Shown here in pieces: positions 55,426 through 63,408 of a stretch of 64,000 nt of DNA. Source of the DNA: Salinibacterium sp. (GTDB taxonomy: Bacteria; Actinomycetota; Actinomycetes; Actinomycetales; Microbacteriaceae); the NCBI GenBank assembly GCA_015234465.1, contig JADGNA010000008.1:248001-312000 (forward strand), written 5' to 3'. A program made the position numbers and the translations under genes. The notes under the pieces are model-generated. The model did no database searches. It saw only the letters and a list, made by a program, of their open reading frames with translations, and was not told where the DNA came from. The first letter of the stretch is position 1. Each line of letters begins with the position of its first letter.

Positions 55426-56924
55426 CAGAAGATCCCCTTGGTGGTGAGGCGCGGGAGTTCCGCGTTGATCGTGAGGCCGCAGAGCTCATCTGCGGTGAGC
55501 TCGGGGAGACGCTGCGCGACGTCGAGGAAGCGCTCGATCTCGTCTGCCTCGAGCACGCCCTCGGCGAGGGTGCGGAACTTGTTGACATACTGCGCACGAG
55601 CGAAGGGCCGGGCACCGAGCGGGTGGGCGTCGGCGACAGCGATCTCGTCGACGACGCGGGTGCCGTCCATGAGCTCGATCTCGACGCGACCGCCGAAGGC
55701 CTTCTCGCTGATGTCGTTGGAGTGGTAGCGGCGCGTCCACTCGGCATCCTCGAGCGTCGTGACCTTGTGCCACAGCTCGACCGTGTCGGGACGACCGGCG
55801 CGCTCCGGCGCGTAGGAGTCGACGTGGTGCCAGCTGCCGTCCTGCAGCGCGACCGTGAAGATGTACGGGATCGAGTGGTCGAGCGTCTCGCGGCTCGCCG
55901 TCGGGTCGTACTTCTGCGGGTCGTTCGCGCCCGAACCGATCACGTAGTGCGTGTGGTGGCTCGTGTGGAGCACGACGCTGCGGATGTTCGCGGGGTCACG
56001 TAGTTCGGGACGCTCGGTGCCGAGTTTGCGGGCGAGGTCGATCCACGCCTGCGCCTGGTACTCGGCCGAGTGCTCCTTCGTGTAGCTGTCGAGGATCGCA
56101 CGGCGGGCCTCGCCACGCTCGGGCAGCGGCACCTCGTAGCGACCCTCGGGGCCGTCGAGCAGCCAGGCGATGACGCCGTCCTCACCCTCGTAGATCGGGG
56201 TGGGGCTCGTCTGGCCGCGCATGGCACGGTCGACCGCTTCGACCGCCATCTTGCCGGCGAAGGCGGGGGCGTGCGCCTTCCAGGTGGAAATCTCGCCCTT
56301 GCGCGACTGGCGCGTGGCCGTCGTGGTGTGCAGCGCCTGGCCGACAGCCTGGAAGATCGTCTCGGTGTCGAGGCCGAGGAGCGTGCCGATGCCAGCCGCC
56401 GCCGAGGGGCCGAGGTGGGCCACGTGGTCGATCTTGTGCTTGTGCAGGCTGATGGCCTTGACGAGGTCGACCTGGATCTCGTAGCCCGTCACGATGCCGC
56501 GAAGCAGGTCGTCACCCGTGCAGCGCATGTGCTGCGCGACCGCGAGGATCGGCGGAATGTTGTCGCCCGGGTGCGAGTACTCCGCGGCGAGGAAGGTGTC
56601 GTGGTAGTCGAGCTCGCGCACCGCCACACCGTTGGCCCATGCTGCCCACTCCGGGCTCACGCGTGTCGTGGTGCCGAACACGGTCGCGCCCGGCTCGAAG
56701 CCGCCGTGACGCTCCGCCTGCTCGCGGGCCGAGACGACGGGGGCTCGGGTGAGGCTCGCGGCAGCGACGGACGCGTTGTCGATGACGCGGTTGATGACCA
56801 TGTCGGTCACCTCGTCCGTGACGTCGACGCGCTCGGATGCGACATCCGCGATCTTCCAGGCGAGCTGGTCTTCGCGGGCGAGGTTCTCGTCGCTGCGGTA
56901 TGTGCGCACGGGGTGGAGCTTCAC
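55425..56924 (-). CDS. prpD: 2-methylcitrate dehydratase, MmgE/PrpD family
   Basis: A 499-residue dehydratase acting between prpC and prpB products. [22 protein letters not shown] near 50, [34 protein letters not shown] (about 105-140), and [31 protein letters not shown] fit the MmgE/PrpD fold. The GTG at 56924 overlaps the gntR TGA (GTGA), linking enzyme to regulator in one transcript. Confidence 0.95.
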   Translation of the reverse strand: MKLHPVRTYRSDENLAREDQLAWKIADVASERVDVTDEVTDMVINRVIDNASVAAASLTRAPVVSAREQAERHGGFEPGATVFGTTTRVSPEWAAWANGVAVRELDYHDTFLAAEYSHPGDNIPPILAVAQHMRCTGDDLLRGIVTGYEIQVDLVKAISLHKHKIDHVAHLGPSAAAGIGTLLGLDTETIFQAVGQALHTTTATRQSRKGEISTWKAHAPAFAGKMAVEAVDRAMRGQTSPTPIYEGEDGVIAWLLDGPEGRYEVPLPERGEARRAILDSYTKEHSAEYQAQAWIDLARKLGTERPELRDPANIRSVVLHTSHHTHYVIGSGANDPQKYDPTASRETLDHSIPYIFTVALQDGSWHHVDSYAPERAGRPDTVELWHKVTTLEDAEWTRRYHSNDISEKAFGGRVEIELMDGTRVVDEIAVADAHPLGARPFARAQYVNKFRTLAEGVLEADEIERFLDVAQRLPELTADELCGLTINAELPRLTTKGIF

Positions 56925-57583
56925 GATGCGGTCCTTTCGAGGGGTGTCGTCCCCGCCGTGGCGAGGACGCTGGTGAGGGCGTTGTGGAGGTGGACGTGGG
57001 TCGCGTGGGCGGCGAGGTCGGCGTCTCGGGCGAGGATCGCCTGCACGATGAGCAGGTGCTCGGTCGCCGCCTGGCGCAGTCGCGCGGAGTCGTCCTTCGC
57101 GAGCCGACGGATGCGCACGAGGTGCGTGCGCAGTGAGTTCAGCGCGGCGACGAGGTAGGGGTTGTGCACTGCCTCGTCCATCGCGGCGTCGAAGCGCGTG
57201 ACGAGGTCGTAGTAGTCGTGGCGTGCGGGATCGTCGGATGCCAGCAGGCCGGGGGCCGCGCGGAACTCTGCCTCGAGCGCGGCGAAGGTCGTGGCATCCG
57301 CTCGCACTGCCGCGAGGCGGGCCGCCTGCTCCTCGAGGGCTCGGCGCACCTCGAAGAGTTCGCGGATGTTGTCGAGGGAGACGTCGGTAACGACGAGTCC
57401 GCGGCCTGTCTGGGTTGCGACGAGACCGTCGGCGACGAGGCGGGAGAGGGCCTCACGGAGTGGTGTGCGGCTGACGCCGAGACGCTCGGACTGCTCGACC
57501 TCGCCGAGCACCGTGCCGGGCGGGAGCTGCCAGTCGAGGATGTCGTCGCGCAGGGCGCGGTAGGCGCGATCTGATGCTCGCAT
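56921..57583 (-). CDS. GntR family transcriptional regulator (FCD type) of the methylcitrate operon
   Basis: A 220-residue regulator. The N-terminal winged helix (about 7-70) has [45 protein letters not shown], the GntR signature; the C-terminal all-helical FCD domain has the Asp/His metal-ligand pattern ([25 protein letters not shown]). It is first in gntR-prpD-prpB-prpC, and two TGTATACA sites lie upstream, suggesting autoregulation. Confidence 0.92.
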   Translation of the reverse strand: MRASDRAYRALRDDILDWQLPPGTVLGEVEQSERLGVSRTPLREALSRLVADGLVATQTGRGLVVTDVSLDNIRELFEVRRALEEQAARLAAVRADATTFAALEAEFRAAPGLLASDDPARHDYYDLVTRFDAAMDEAVHNPYLVAALNSLRTHLVRIRRLAKDDSARLRQAATEHLLIVQAILARDADLAAHATHVHLHNALTSVLATAGTTPLERTAS

Positions 57584-57615
57584 CGTTGCCCCTTTCGCCT
57601 CGCCGACATCCCCAC

Positions 57616-57623
57616 TGTATACA
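57616..57623. promoter_or_regulatory. candidate GntR operator, site 1
   Basis: TGTATACA palindrome 33 bp upstream of the gntR ATG, the GTATAC core typical of FCD-type GntR regulators. A second identical copy starts 63 bp further upstream. Confidence 0.5.
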
Positions 57624-57678
57624 TATGAGGCGGGTTCCCCAACCCTGAGTGCATTTTTCGCCCTCGCCGTGACCGCTG

Positions 57679-57686
57679 TGTATACA
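57679..57686. promoter_or_regulatory. candidate GntR operator, site 2
   Basis: TGTATACA within GCTGTGTATACAGC, a 14-bp near-palindrome. With site 1 it could allow looping or cooperative repression of gntR-prpDBC. Confidence 0.5.
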
Positions 57687-57714
57687 GCGCTGGGGTGCGC
57701 GCGAACGAAAAGTA

Positions 57715-57785
57715 GGCGGCGCTACAGTTTCCGTCACCCGCTACAGAAGTATCTGTAGCGCAGGGTCAAGAACTGTAGCGCCGCC
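57715..57785. repeat. 71-bp nested palindrome with four CTGTAGC/GCTACAG motifs
   Basis: Outer arms GGCGGCGCTACAGTT (57715-57729) and AACTGTAGCGCCGCC (57771-57785) are perfectly complementary over 15 bp. Inner arms GCTACAGA (57740-57747) and TCTGTAGC (57752-57759) enclose a 4-nt loop. Between them CACCC and GGGTC could extend the stem. It lies between the gntR upstream region and the end of the ABC permease gene. Confidence 0.85.
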
Positions 57786-57818
57786 CGAAGGAACGAAGCT
57801 CGGCCTGACGGCACCGAC

Positions 57819-58571
57819 TCAGCGGAAGCGGCGACCCTCGTCGCGGCGGAAGAGGAACAGCGCCAGGGCGGCCGTGCCCGCGATCCACGCCAGGATGCCG
57901 ATCCACACCCATGGGTGCAGCTCGCCACCCTGCACGGCCCAGATCACGAGTTCGCGCGCCTGCCGCGAGGGGAAGAACGTCGAGAGCGTGTCGAGCCACG
58001 GCGCGAACATGATGGGCGGCAAAAACAGCCCACCCGCGAACGCAAAGCTGAACATCACGATCTGCACGACCGCGATCGCCGCCTTCGAGGGCATCGAGTA
58101 GCCGATGCAGACCCCGATCAGCATGAACGGCAGTGCCGAGACGGCGAGCGCCACCAACCCCAGCAGCACTCCAGACACGGATGCTTCGGCCGCCGTGAAC
58201 AGCTTGCCGATGACGATCACGGGCAGGATCGCGACGAGCCCCATCATTCCGATCGAGAACACATAGCCGAGCACCCGCGAGACGCCGGATCCGGGCAGCG
58301 TGCGCAGGTAGGGGTCCCACGGCTTCTCGCGGTCCTCGGAGATCGTGAGGCCGAAGCTGAACAGCGAGTTCGACATCACCGCGAAGACGCTCAGTGAGAT
58401 CACGGCCTGCGTCGCGTAGAGCGGGTTGGCGGCAACGACTTCCTGCGGCACGACGAAGAACAGCAGCGCGAGCGCGGGGAACGCGAGCGCACTGATCACC
58501 GCGATGGGGATGCGCATGGTCTCGAGCAGGCCGTACTTGGCGTGGACGAGGGCGAGGTTCATGGTGGACAT
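57819..58571 (-). CDS. ABC-2 type transporter permease
   Basis: A 250-residue permease with six hydrophobic helices, typical of ABC-2 exporters. SEDREKPWDPYLRTLPGSGVSRVLGY is the cytosolic loop near residue 78, and the C-terminal LFLPPIMFAPWLDTLSTFFPSRQARELV segment is family-like. Its start overlaps the ATPase stop (TGATG). A shorter ATG at 58562 is possible. Substrate unknown; the operon also has a CPBP protease, a winged-helix regulator and a second membrane protein. Confidence 0.9.
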   Translation of the reverse strand: MSTMNLALVHAKYGLLETMRIPIAVISALAFPALALLFFVVPQEVVAANPLYATQAVISLSVFAVMSNSLFSFGLTISEDREKPWDPYLRTLPGSGVSRVLGYVFSIGMMGLVAILPVIVIGKLFTAAEASVSGVLLGLVALAVSALPFMLIGVCIGYSMPSKAAIAVVQIVMFSFAFAGGLFLPPIMFAPWLDTLSTFFPSRQARELVIWAVQGGELHPWVWIGILAWIAGTAALALFLFRRDEGRRFR

Positions 58572-59494
58572 CAGTTGCTTCCCTTGGCGTTGAGGTGAAC
58601 CGGCTGGGCGCCTGCGCCTCCGGTGAGTGTCAGGAATGCCTCCTCGAGGCTCGCGCCGCGCACGGAGAGTCCGTGGAACGGCACACCCGAGTGCACGAGG
58701 GCACGCACCGCCTCGTCGGCGTCGCGAACGAAGAAGGTGTGCGCACCGTCCTCCTCGGCACGGGTGTCGACGACCTCGGGGAGGGCGGAGACGGCATCCG
58801 GATGCTCGGTCGTGAGTCGAAGCATCCGGAGCCCCACCTGCTCCAGCACGGTCGAGAGGTCGTCGTCGGCGAGCACGCGGCCCTCCCCGATCACGACGAC
58901 GCGTTCCGCGAGCGCCTCGATCTCCTCGAGGTAGTGGCTTGTGACGACGACCGTCGCGCCGGCGGCCTGCTGCGCCTGGACGGCCGCCCACAGCACCTTG
59001 CGTGCGTCGACGTCGAGTCCCGTCGTGGGCTCGTCGAGCAGCACGAGTTTCGGCCGCCCGACGAAGGCGAGGGCTACGCTGATGCGCCGCTTCTGCCCGC
59101 CCGAGAGTGAACCGGTCTGGCGGCGCAGCAGGTCGGCGAAGCCGAACTGCTCGGCGAGCTCCTGCTTGGGTGCCGGGTTCTCGAAGTGAGCACCGACGTA
59201 GTCGAGCACCTCCCCCACCCGCAGCGTCGGGGGCAGGGCCGTCTCCTGCGGGGTGCAGCCGAGCATCCGCCGGTTGTGGTGGTCGCCGGGGCCGCCTCCG
59301 AAGAGTTCGACGGTGCCTGAGGTCGGCCTGCGGAGGCCCTGCAGGAGGGAGAGGAGCGTGCTCTTGCCGGCACCGTTGGGGCCGAGGAGGCCCACGATGC
59401 GGCCGGAGCCGATCTCGAGAGAGACATTGTCGAGGGCGGTGACGTCGCCGAAGCGGCGCGTCACGTGCTCGAGGCGAGCGAGGGTGTTCATCAT
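58571..59494 (-). CDS. ABC transporter ATP-binding protein (ABC-2 exporter)
   Basis: A 307-residue ATPase. Walker A GPNGAGKST (about 38), signature LSGGQKRRISVALAF (about 133-147), Walker B LVLLDEPTTGLD, and H-loop VTSHYLEEIEAL are complete; the C-terminal extension (after 230) is of the drug/lipid exporter type. Overlaps the regulator gene by 4 nt (ATGA) and the permease by 1. Confidence 0.93.
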   Translation of the reverse strand: MMNTLARLEHVTRRFGDVTALDNVSLEIGSGRIVGLLGPNGAGKSTLLSLLQGLRRPTSGTVELFGGGPGDHHNRRMLGCTPQETALPPTLRVGEVLDYVGAHFENPAPKQELAEQFGFADLLRRQTGSLSGGQKRRISVALAFVGRPKLVLLDEPTTGLDVDARKVLWAAVQAQQAAGATVVVTSHYLEEIEALAERVVVIGEGRVLADDDLSTVLEQVGLRMLRLTTEHPDAVSALPEVVDTRAEEDGAHTFFVRDADEAVRALVHSGVPFHGLSVRGASLEEAFLTLTGGAGAQPVHLNAKGSN

Positions 59495-59781
59495 GGTGCT
59501 CCCAACAGGTTTCGGAGAGTTTCGGTGTAGTCCTCAAAGGCGCGACGACCACGCTTCGAGAGGGCCAGGTAGGTGACGGGCGTGCGCCCCTGGTGTGTCT
59601 TGGTGATCTCGACGTATTCCGCGTCTTCGAGCTTGCGGAGGTGCGTCGACAGGTTGCCCGCCGTCATCTCGAGCAACTCCTGCAGTCGAGGGAACGACAT
59701 CTGGTCGCCCGGCGGCACGGCCGCGAGCGTGGCCGTGATGCGCAGCCGGGCTGCGGCATGGATGACGGGGTCAAGCTCCAT
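59491..59781 (-). CDS. winged-helix transcriptional regulator
   Basis: A 96-residue ArsR/MarR-like winged helix: FPRLQELLEMTAGNLSTHLRKLEDAEYVEITKTHQGRTPVTYLALSKRGRRAFEDY. Small regulators of this kind often pair with ABC-2 exporters and repress their operon. It starts 1 nt after the membrane-protein gene. A likely operator lies at 61205-61221. Confidence 0.88.
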   Translation of the reverse strand: MELDPVIHAAARLRITATLAAVPPGDQMSFPRLQELLEMTAGNLSTHLRKLEDAEYVEITKTHQGRTPVTYLALSKRGRRAFEDYTETLRNLLGAP

Positions 59782-59782
59782 G

Positions 59783-60436
59783 TCAGCGCGCCTTCCGCAC
59801 GGCCAGCAGGAAGTGCGCGGCACCCACAAGGAACGCCCCGCCGCCGCCGATGGCCATCACCAGGTTGTTCGTCGGTGCCCCGAAGAACGGGGCGACCGCA
59901 CCGATGACCAGCAGGACGATGCCCAGCACGAGCTGGCTCTTCGTGTTCCACAGGGCCGCCCCGAGGATGTAGAGGATGCCGGCCATGAGCGCGTAGGCCG
60001 AGGGATAGTACAGCGACGCCAACTCGGATGACATGCCGTTCGCCGCGAGCCCAACGCCGAGTGCGGCGAACGCCGTGCCGGCGAGTGTCCAGGAGATCCC
60101 GTAAACGCTGCCCGAGAAAGTGGAGGCCCCGCGCACCCCCCGTCCGATGCGGGTGCCCACGATGGCGGATGTCACGATCGAGGCGATGATCAGCAGGCCG
60201 AAGATCGTGCCGGCGACCGCCATCGGCATCCACTCGAACGACCAGCCGGCCCACAGCATCGTGAAGCCGACAAGCCACGCGATGCCCCAGATGCCGTAGA
60301 GCCACGTCACGGGCGCCACGTAGGTGAGCCCGACCGCGCGCTCCTGCTTCTGGATCAACGCGAGCATCTCGGCGGGGTCGAGGGGGCGGTCCTCGTCAGA
60401 TTCGGTCATGGTGACTGCTTTCGTTGGGGTGGTCAT
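59783..60436 (-). CDS. polytopic membrane protein of the ABC operon, unknown function
   Basis: A 217-residue protein. A short acidic N-terminus (to about 45) precedes about six hydrophobic helices, Gly- and Ala-rich, with a GIWGIAWLVGFTMLWAGW segment. No family recognised. The ATG at 60436 forms an ATGA overlap with the CPBP gene stop; an internal ATG at 60409 is an alternative. It may be an immunity or accessory component of the exporter. Confidence 0.72.
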   Translation of the reverse strand: MTTPTKAVTMTESDEDRPLDPAEMLALIQKQERAVGLTYVAPVTWLYGIWGIAWLVGFTMLWAGWSFEWMPMAVAGTIFGLLIIASIVTSAIVGTRIGRGVRGASTFSGSVYGISWTLAGTAFAALGVGLAANGMSSELASLYYPSAYALMAGILYILGAALWNTKSQLVLGIVLLVIGAVAPFFGAPTNNLVMAIGGGGAFLVGAAHFLLAVRKAR

Positions 60437-61200
60437 GAGAGCACGAAGGGGAGGATGAGCGCGGGGGCGCTCGTGAACAGGTTTACGACGAGGTGGGCGA
60501 CGACGAGCGGCATGAGCCGCCTCTGCCAGCGGAAGATCAGCGCAGAGCCGAGCCCCCACACGAAGAAGGCGACCCCCAGCACGAGCATCCCGACCGCGGT
60601 GCTGGCGAAGAACACGTGCTGCAGCGCGAAGGCGAACGACGGCAGCAGGATGCCGAGCGCCCCGCGAAGGCGCGGCTGGCTGTAGCCGCGGAACAGCAGT
60701 TCCTCCGTCGGCGCGTTGAGCGGTGCGAAGCTCAGTACCACCATGACGGCGAAGACGATCGAGACGACCGTGCCGAGCTGCGGCAACTCCGAGACATCCG
60801 GCGCGAACACCGCCTCGAAGCTCACGAACGTGTCGGCACCGTAGAGGGCGAACATCGTGCCGATGATTGCGCCCGCAAAGGGCACATAGAGCACCATGAT
60901 CCAGAGCAGGCCCCACAGGATGTCGCGGCCGAGACGTGCGCGATCGAAGCCGAGCATCGCCCGCAGGGTCGCGCCCTCGGCGTGCACGACGCGACGCAGC
61001 ACCAGGAGTGTGATCACGTTGACCGGCAGGAGATACAGGGCCGACAGGGAGCCGGCTGCGGCGATCCCGGCGGGCTGGCCAAGGAATGCCAGCACGCCCA
61101 TCGTCGCCAGCGCCGCTACGGCGACGAGAGCGACCCGCGCGAAGGGGAGCGTTGCCGCGAGTGCGGTGCGTTGCAGCGAGATGGCCGGGCGGGAAGACAT
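60433..61200 (-). CDS. CPBP family intramembrane metalloprotease, first gene of the ABC operon
   Basis: A 255-residue membrane protein with about seven helices. The CPBP motif EELLFRGYSQPRLRG (near 165) is followed by QHVFF and AHLVVNLF, giving the expected Glu, Arg and His residues. It opens a five-gene leftward operon with a membrane protein, a winged-helix regulator and an ABC-2 exporter; a perfect inverted repeat lies 4 bp before its start. Processing or immunity for an exported peptide is a possible role. Confidence 0.85.
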   Translation of the reverse strand: MSSRPAISLQRTALAATLPFARVALVAVAALATMGVLAFLGQPAGIAAAGSLSALYLLPVNVITLLVLRRVVHAEGATLRAMLGFDRARLGRDILWGLLWIMVLYVPFAGAIIGTMFALYGADTFVSFEAVFAPDVSELPQLGTVVSIVFAVMVVLSFAPLNAPTEELLFRGYSQPRLRGALGILLPSFAFALQHVFFASTAVGMLVLGVAFFVWGLGSALIFRWQRRLMPLVVAHLVVNLFTSAPALILPFVLS

Positions 61201-61204
61201 GGCT

Positions 61205-61221
61205 ACTTTGTAACACAAAGT
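61205..61221. promoter_or_regulatory. operator-like inverted repeat before the CPBP-ABC operon
   Basis: ACTTTGT-AAC-ACAAAGT, perfect 7-bp arms with a 3-bp centre, only 4 bp upstream of the CPBP ATG. ACTTTG-type palindromes fit the small winged-helix regulators that accompany ABC-2 exporters. Confidence 0.6.
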
Positions 61222-61260
61222 GCTCTGCGGACTCAACAACTTCGCGAAAGATTCTGACTA

Positions 61261-61293
61261 CTTGCTATTGACAAGCGAACTTGCTTTTACAAG
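61261..61293. promoter_or_regulatory. tandem CTTG...CAAG operator sites before the VOC-HxlR genes
   Basis: CTTG-CTATTGA-CAAG (61261-61275) and CTTG-CTTTTA-CAAG (61280-61293) are 19 bp apart. TTGACA (61268-61273) lies inside the first. The layout fits HxlR-type operators overlapping the -35, suggesting autorepression by the HxlR encoded downstream. Confidence 0.5.
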
Positions 61294-61368
61294 CTAGTCG
61301 TGCTTGCGGGGGCTCCGAGCAGGAAACACCGTCCACACGACCGAACCGCACGCACAGAAGGAGACACC

Positions 61369-61815
61369 ATGCCCACCGAAATCTTCGTCAACCTGACGGC
61401 GAGCGACCTTCCCCGGGCCAAGAAGTTCTTCACCGACCTCGGCTGGGAGATCAACCCGCTGTTCACTGACGACAACGCCGCCTGCATCGTCGTCGACGAG
61501 CGCATCTACCTCATGGTGCTGACCCGTGAGTTCTTCAGCACCTTCACGAAGAAGGAGCTCCCCGACCCGCGGACGCACAGCCAGCTGCAGACCGCCCTCA
61601 GCGCCGACAGCCGCGAGAGTGTCGACGCACTCCTCGACCGCGCCATCGCCGCGGGAGCCACCGAGCCGAAGGACGCCCAGGACTACGGCTTCATGTACTC
61701 CCGGGACTTCGAAGACCCCGACGGCAACGAGTTCAGCGTCTTCTGGATGGACCCGAAGGCCTCGGAGATGGGGCCCGAGGAATGGGCTGCCGCGCAGGAA
61801 GGAGCCTCCGCCTAA
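61369..61815 (+). CDS. VOC family protein (glyoxalase-like)
   Basis: A 148-residue protein: IFVNLTASDLPRAKKFFTDLGWEINPLF at the start and FEDPDGNEFSVFWMDP near 125, a common DinB/PhnB-like VOC arrangement. It lacks a complete set of metal ligands, so may bind a ligand rather than catalyse. AAGGAG lies 6 nt before the ATG at 61369, unlike the leaderless neighbours, and it is directly followed by HxlR. Confidence 0.88.
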   Translation: MPTEIFVNLTASDLPRAKKFFTDLGWEINPLFTDDNAACIVVDERIYLMVLTREFFSTFTKKELPDPRTHSQLQTALSADSRESVDALLDRAIAAGATEPKDAQDYGFMYSRDFEDPDGNEFSVFWMDPKASEMGPEEWAAAQEGASA

Positions 61816-62523
61816 GTGGCATCTCGCAACTACGGCCAATACTGCGGCGTCACGACCGCACTCGAGCTGGTCGGCGAACGATGGGCACTGCTCATCGTTC
61901 GCGACCTGCTCGTCGGCCCCCGCCGCTACACCGACCTGAAGGCCGGCCTGCCGCGCATCCCCACCAACATCCTGAGCGCCCGCCTCAAGGAACTGCAGGA
62001 GGCCGGCGTCATCCACCGCGTGCCCCTCGCCCACTGCGGGCTCGTCTACGAACTCACCCCCTACGGTCGGGAGCTCGAAGACGTCGTGCTCGCGCTGGGG
62101 CGCTGGGGCTTCAAGGGCATGGGCGCGCCTGGAGCCGACGACGTCATCACGAGCGACTCCATGACGATGGCCTTCAGGACGGCCCACGACCCGGATGCCG
62201 CGGCCGACCACCCCCCGACCACCTACCACGTCCACATTGGCGAGGTGGCACTCACCCTCCACACGGGGCCGGAGGGCCTGCGCATCGCCCCGCTCCCCGG
62301 CAGCACCAGCACCCCCGTGCCCGCCGCCCACCGCGTCGACGGGGAAGCCGACCTGGTCTTCGCGGCCGGGCCGGGCATCCGCTCGCTCATCTCGAGCGAG
62401 TTGGCGCCCGCCGACGCGCTTGCGGATGGCACCGTGCACGTGATCGATGGCGACCCCGCCCTGCTGGAGCGCTTCGCCGCGACCTTCCACCTGGAGCCCG
62501 GCGCGCGGGAGGACGCAGCGTAA
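61816..62523 (+). CDS. HxlR family transcriptional regulator with C-terminal SCP2-like domain
   Basis: A 235-residue regulator. The winged helix GVTTALELVGERWALLIVRDLLVGPRRYTDLKAGLPRIPTNILSARLKELQEAGVI matches HxlR; the C-terminal half (about 115-235) resembles SCP2-like sterol/lipid-binding folds. Start is the GTG at 61816, immediately after the VOC stop. It probably senses an aldehyde or lipid and represses the VOC gene. Confidence 0.9.
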   Translation: MASRNYGQYCGVTTALELVGERWALLIVRDLLVGPRRYTDLKAGLPRIPTNILSARLKELQEAGVIHRVPLAHCGLVYELTPYGRELEDVVLALGRWGFKGMGAPGADDVITSDSMTMAFRTAHDPDAAADHPPTTYHVHIGEVALTLHTGPEGLRIAPLPGSTSTPVPAAHRVDGEADLVFAAGPGIRSLISSELAPADALADGTVHVIDGDPALLERFAATFHLEPGAREDAA

Positions 62524-63291
62524 CTAGGAGATGAACCCGAGCACGTCAGTGAGCTCGGGCACCCGCGAGATCGCGTCTCGAGCGACGAGGAAGCCGACGA
62601 TCCCCACGATCCAGGAGGTCGTTTCGGCACCCTCGCGGGCCATCCATGCCGCTAGCCGCTGCAACAGCGGCTCGACCAATCGTCGGGCGAGGATGCGGGC
62701 GGCCAGCAGCACGAGTGCCGGCACCACCATGACGGCGCAGTAGGCCGCGAGGGTCACTGCGCGAGTTCCGCCGTCGAGCTCCGAGCCGCTGATGAGGCCC
62801 ACGGCCGCCAGGTACGGCAGCATCGTGGCGAGTTCCAGCACGGCCGCCGTGAGCGCGAGCGCCATGAGGCTGAGCAGGGAACCGCGCCCGCCCCCGTCAT
62901 GCATGGCCCGGTCGCGCCAGCGGAGCAGACGCCCCGGCGTGGCGTCGGCGCCCTCGCCCGCGGCATCCGTCTTCTTGCGGCCAATGAAGAAGCTCCACAC
63001 CAGCAGCCCCGCCCCGATGACGAACTGCACACGGCCAGCCACTGGCCCCTCGAGGAACTCCGCGTCGGAGAGGAACGTGACCGCCCCCGCCGTCAGCAGC
63101 AGGCCCACGCCGAAGTAGAACACCGCGACGGTGGCGAGGAACACGAGCACCCGCGAGGCCCGCAGGCGGCCCGGCGCCAGCAAGAGCCAGATGGGGATGA
63201 GGAGGGTGCCGAAACTGAGGGAATCGACCAGCGCGAGGGCCAGGAGCGGCAGCGCAAGTTCAAGCGGGAGATCGAGGGGAAGGGAGAGCAT
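62524..63291 (-). CDS. GAP family multi-pass membrane protein (Sap/SLP-type)
   Basis: A 255-residue membrane protein with six hydrophobic helices and a cytosolic basic loop (FFIGRKKTDA, LLRWRDRAMHDGGG) in the middle. The duplicated fold and ALALVDSLSFGTLLIPIWLLL match the GAP family of mycobacterial lipid-addressing proteins. Function not established. The ATG at 63291 is preceded by a purine-rich stretch. Confidence 0.82.
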   Translation of the reverse strand: MLSLPLDLPLELALPLLALALVDSLSFGTLLIPIWLLLAPGRLRASRVLVFLATVAVFYFGVGLLLTAGAVTFLSDAEFLEGPVAGRVQFVIGAGLLVWSFFIGRKKTDAAGEGADATPGRLLRWRDRAMHDGGGRGSLLSLMALALTAAVLELATMLPYLAAVGLISGSELDGGTRAVTLAAYCAVMVVPALVLLAARILARRLVEPLLQRLAAWMAREGAETTSWIVGIVGFLVARDAISRVPELTDVLGFIS

Positions 63292-63408
63292 GCCACCAGC
63301 GTCGCGGGCGGCCGCCCGCGCGGGAATCGGCCACCCGGCCGAACCCGTCACAGCCGGGTACATCCTTCGGATGACCCCGGGAGGCACCGCGTGTGCTGAG
63401 ATTGCATC

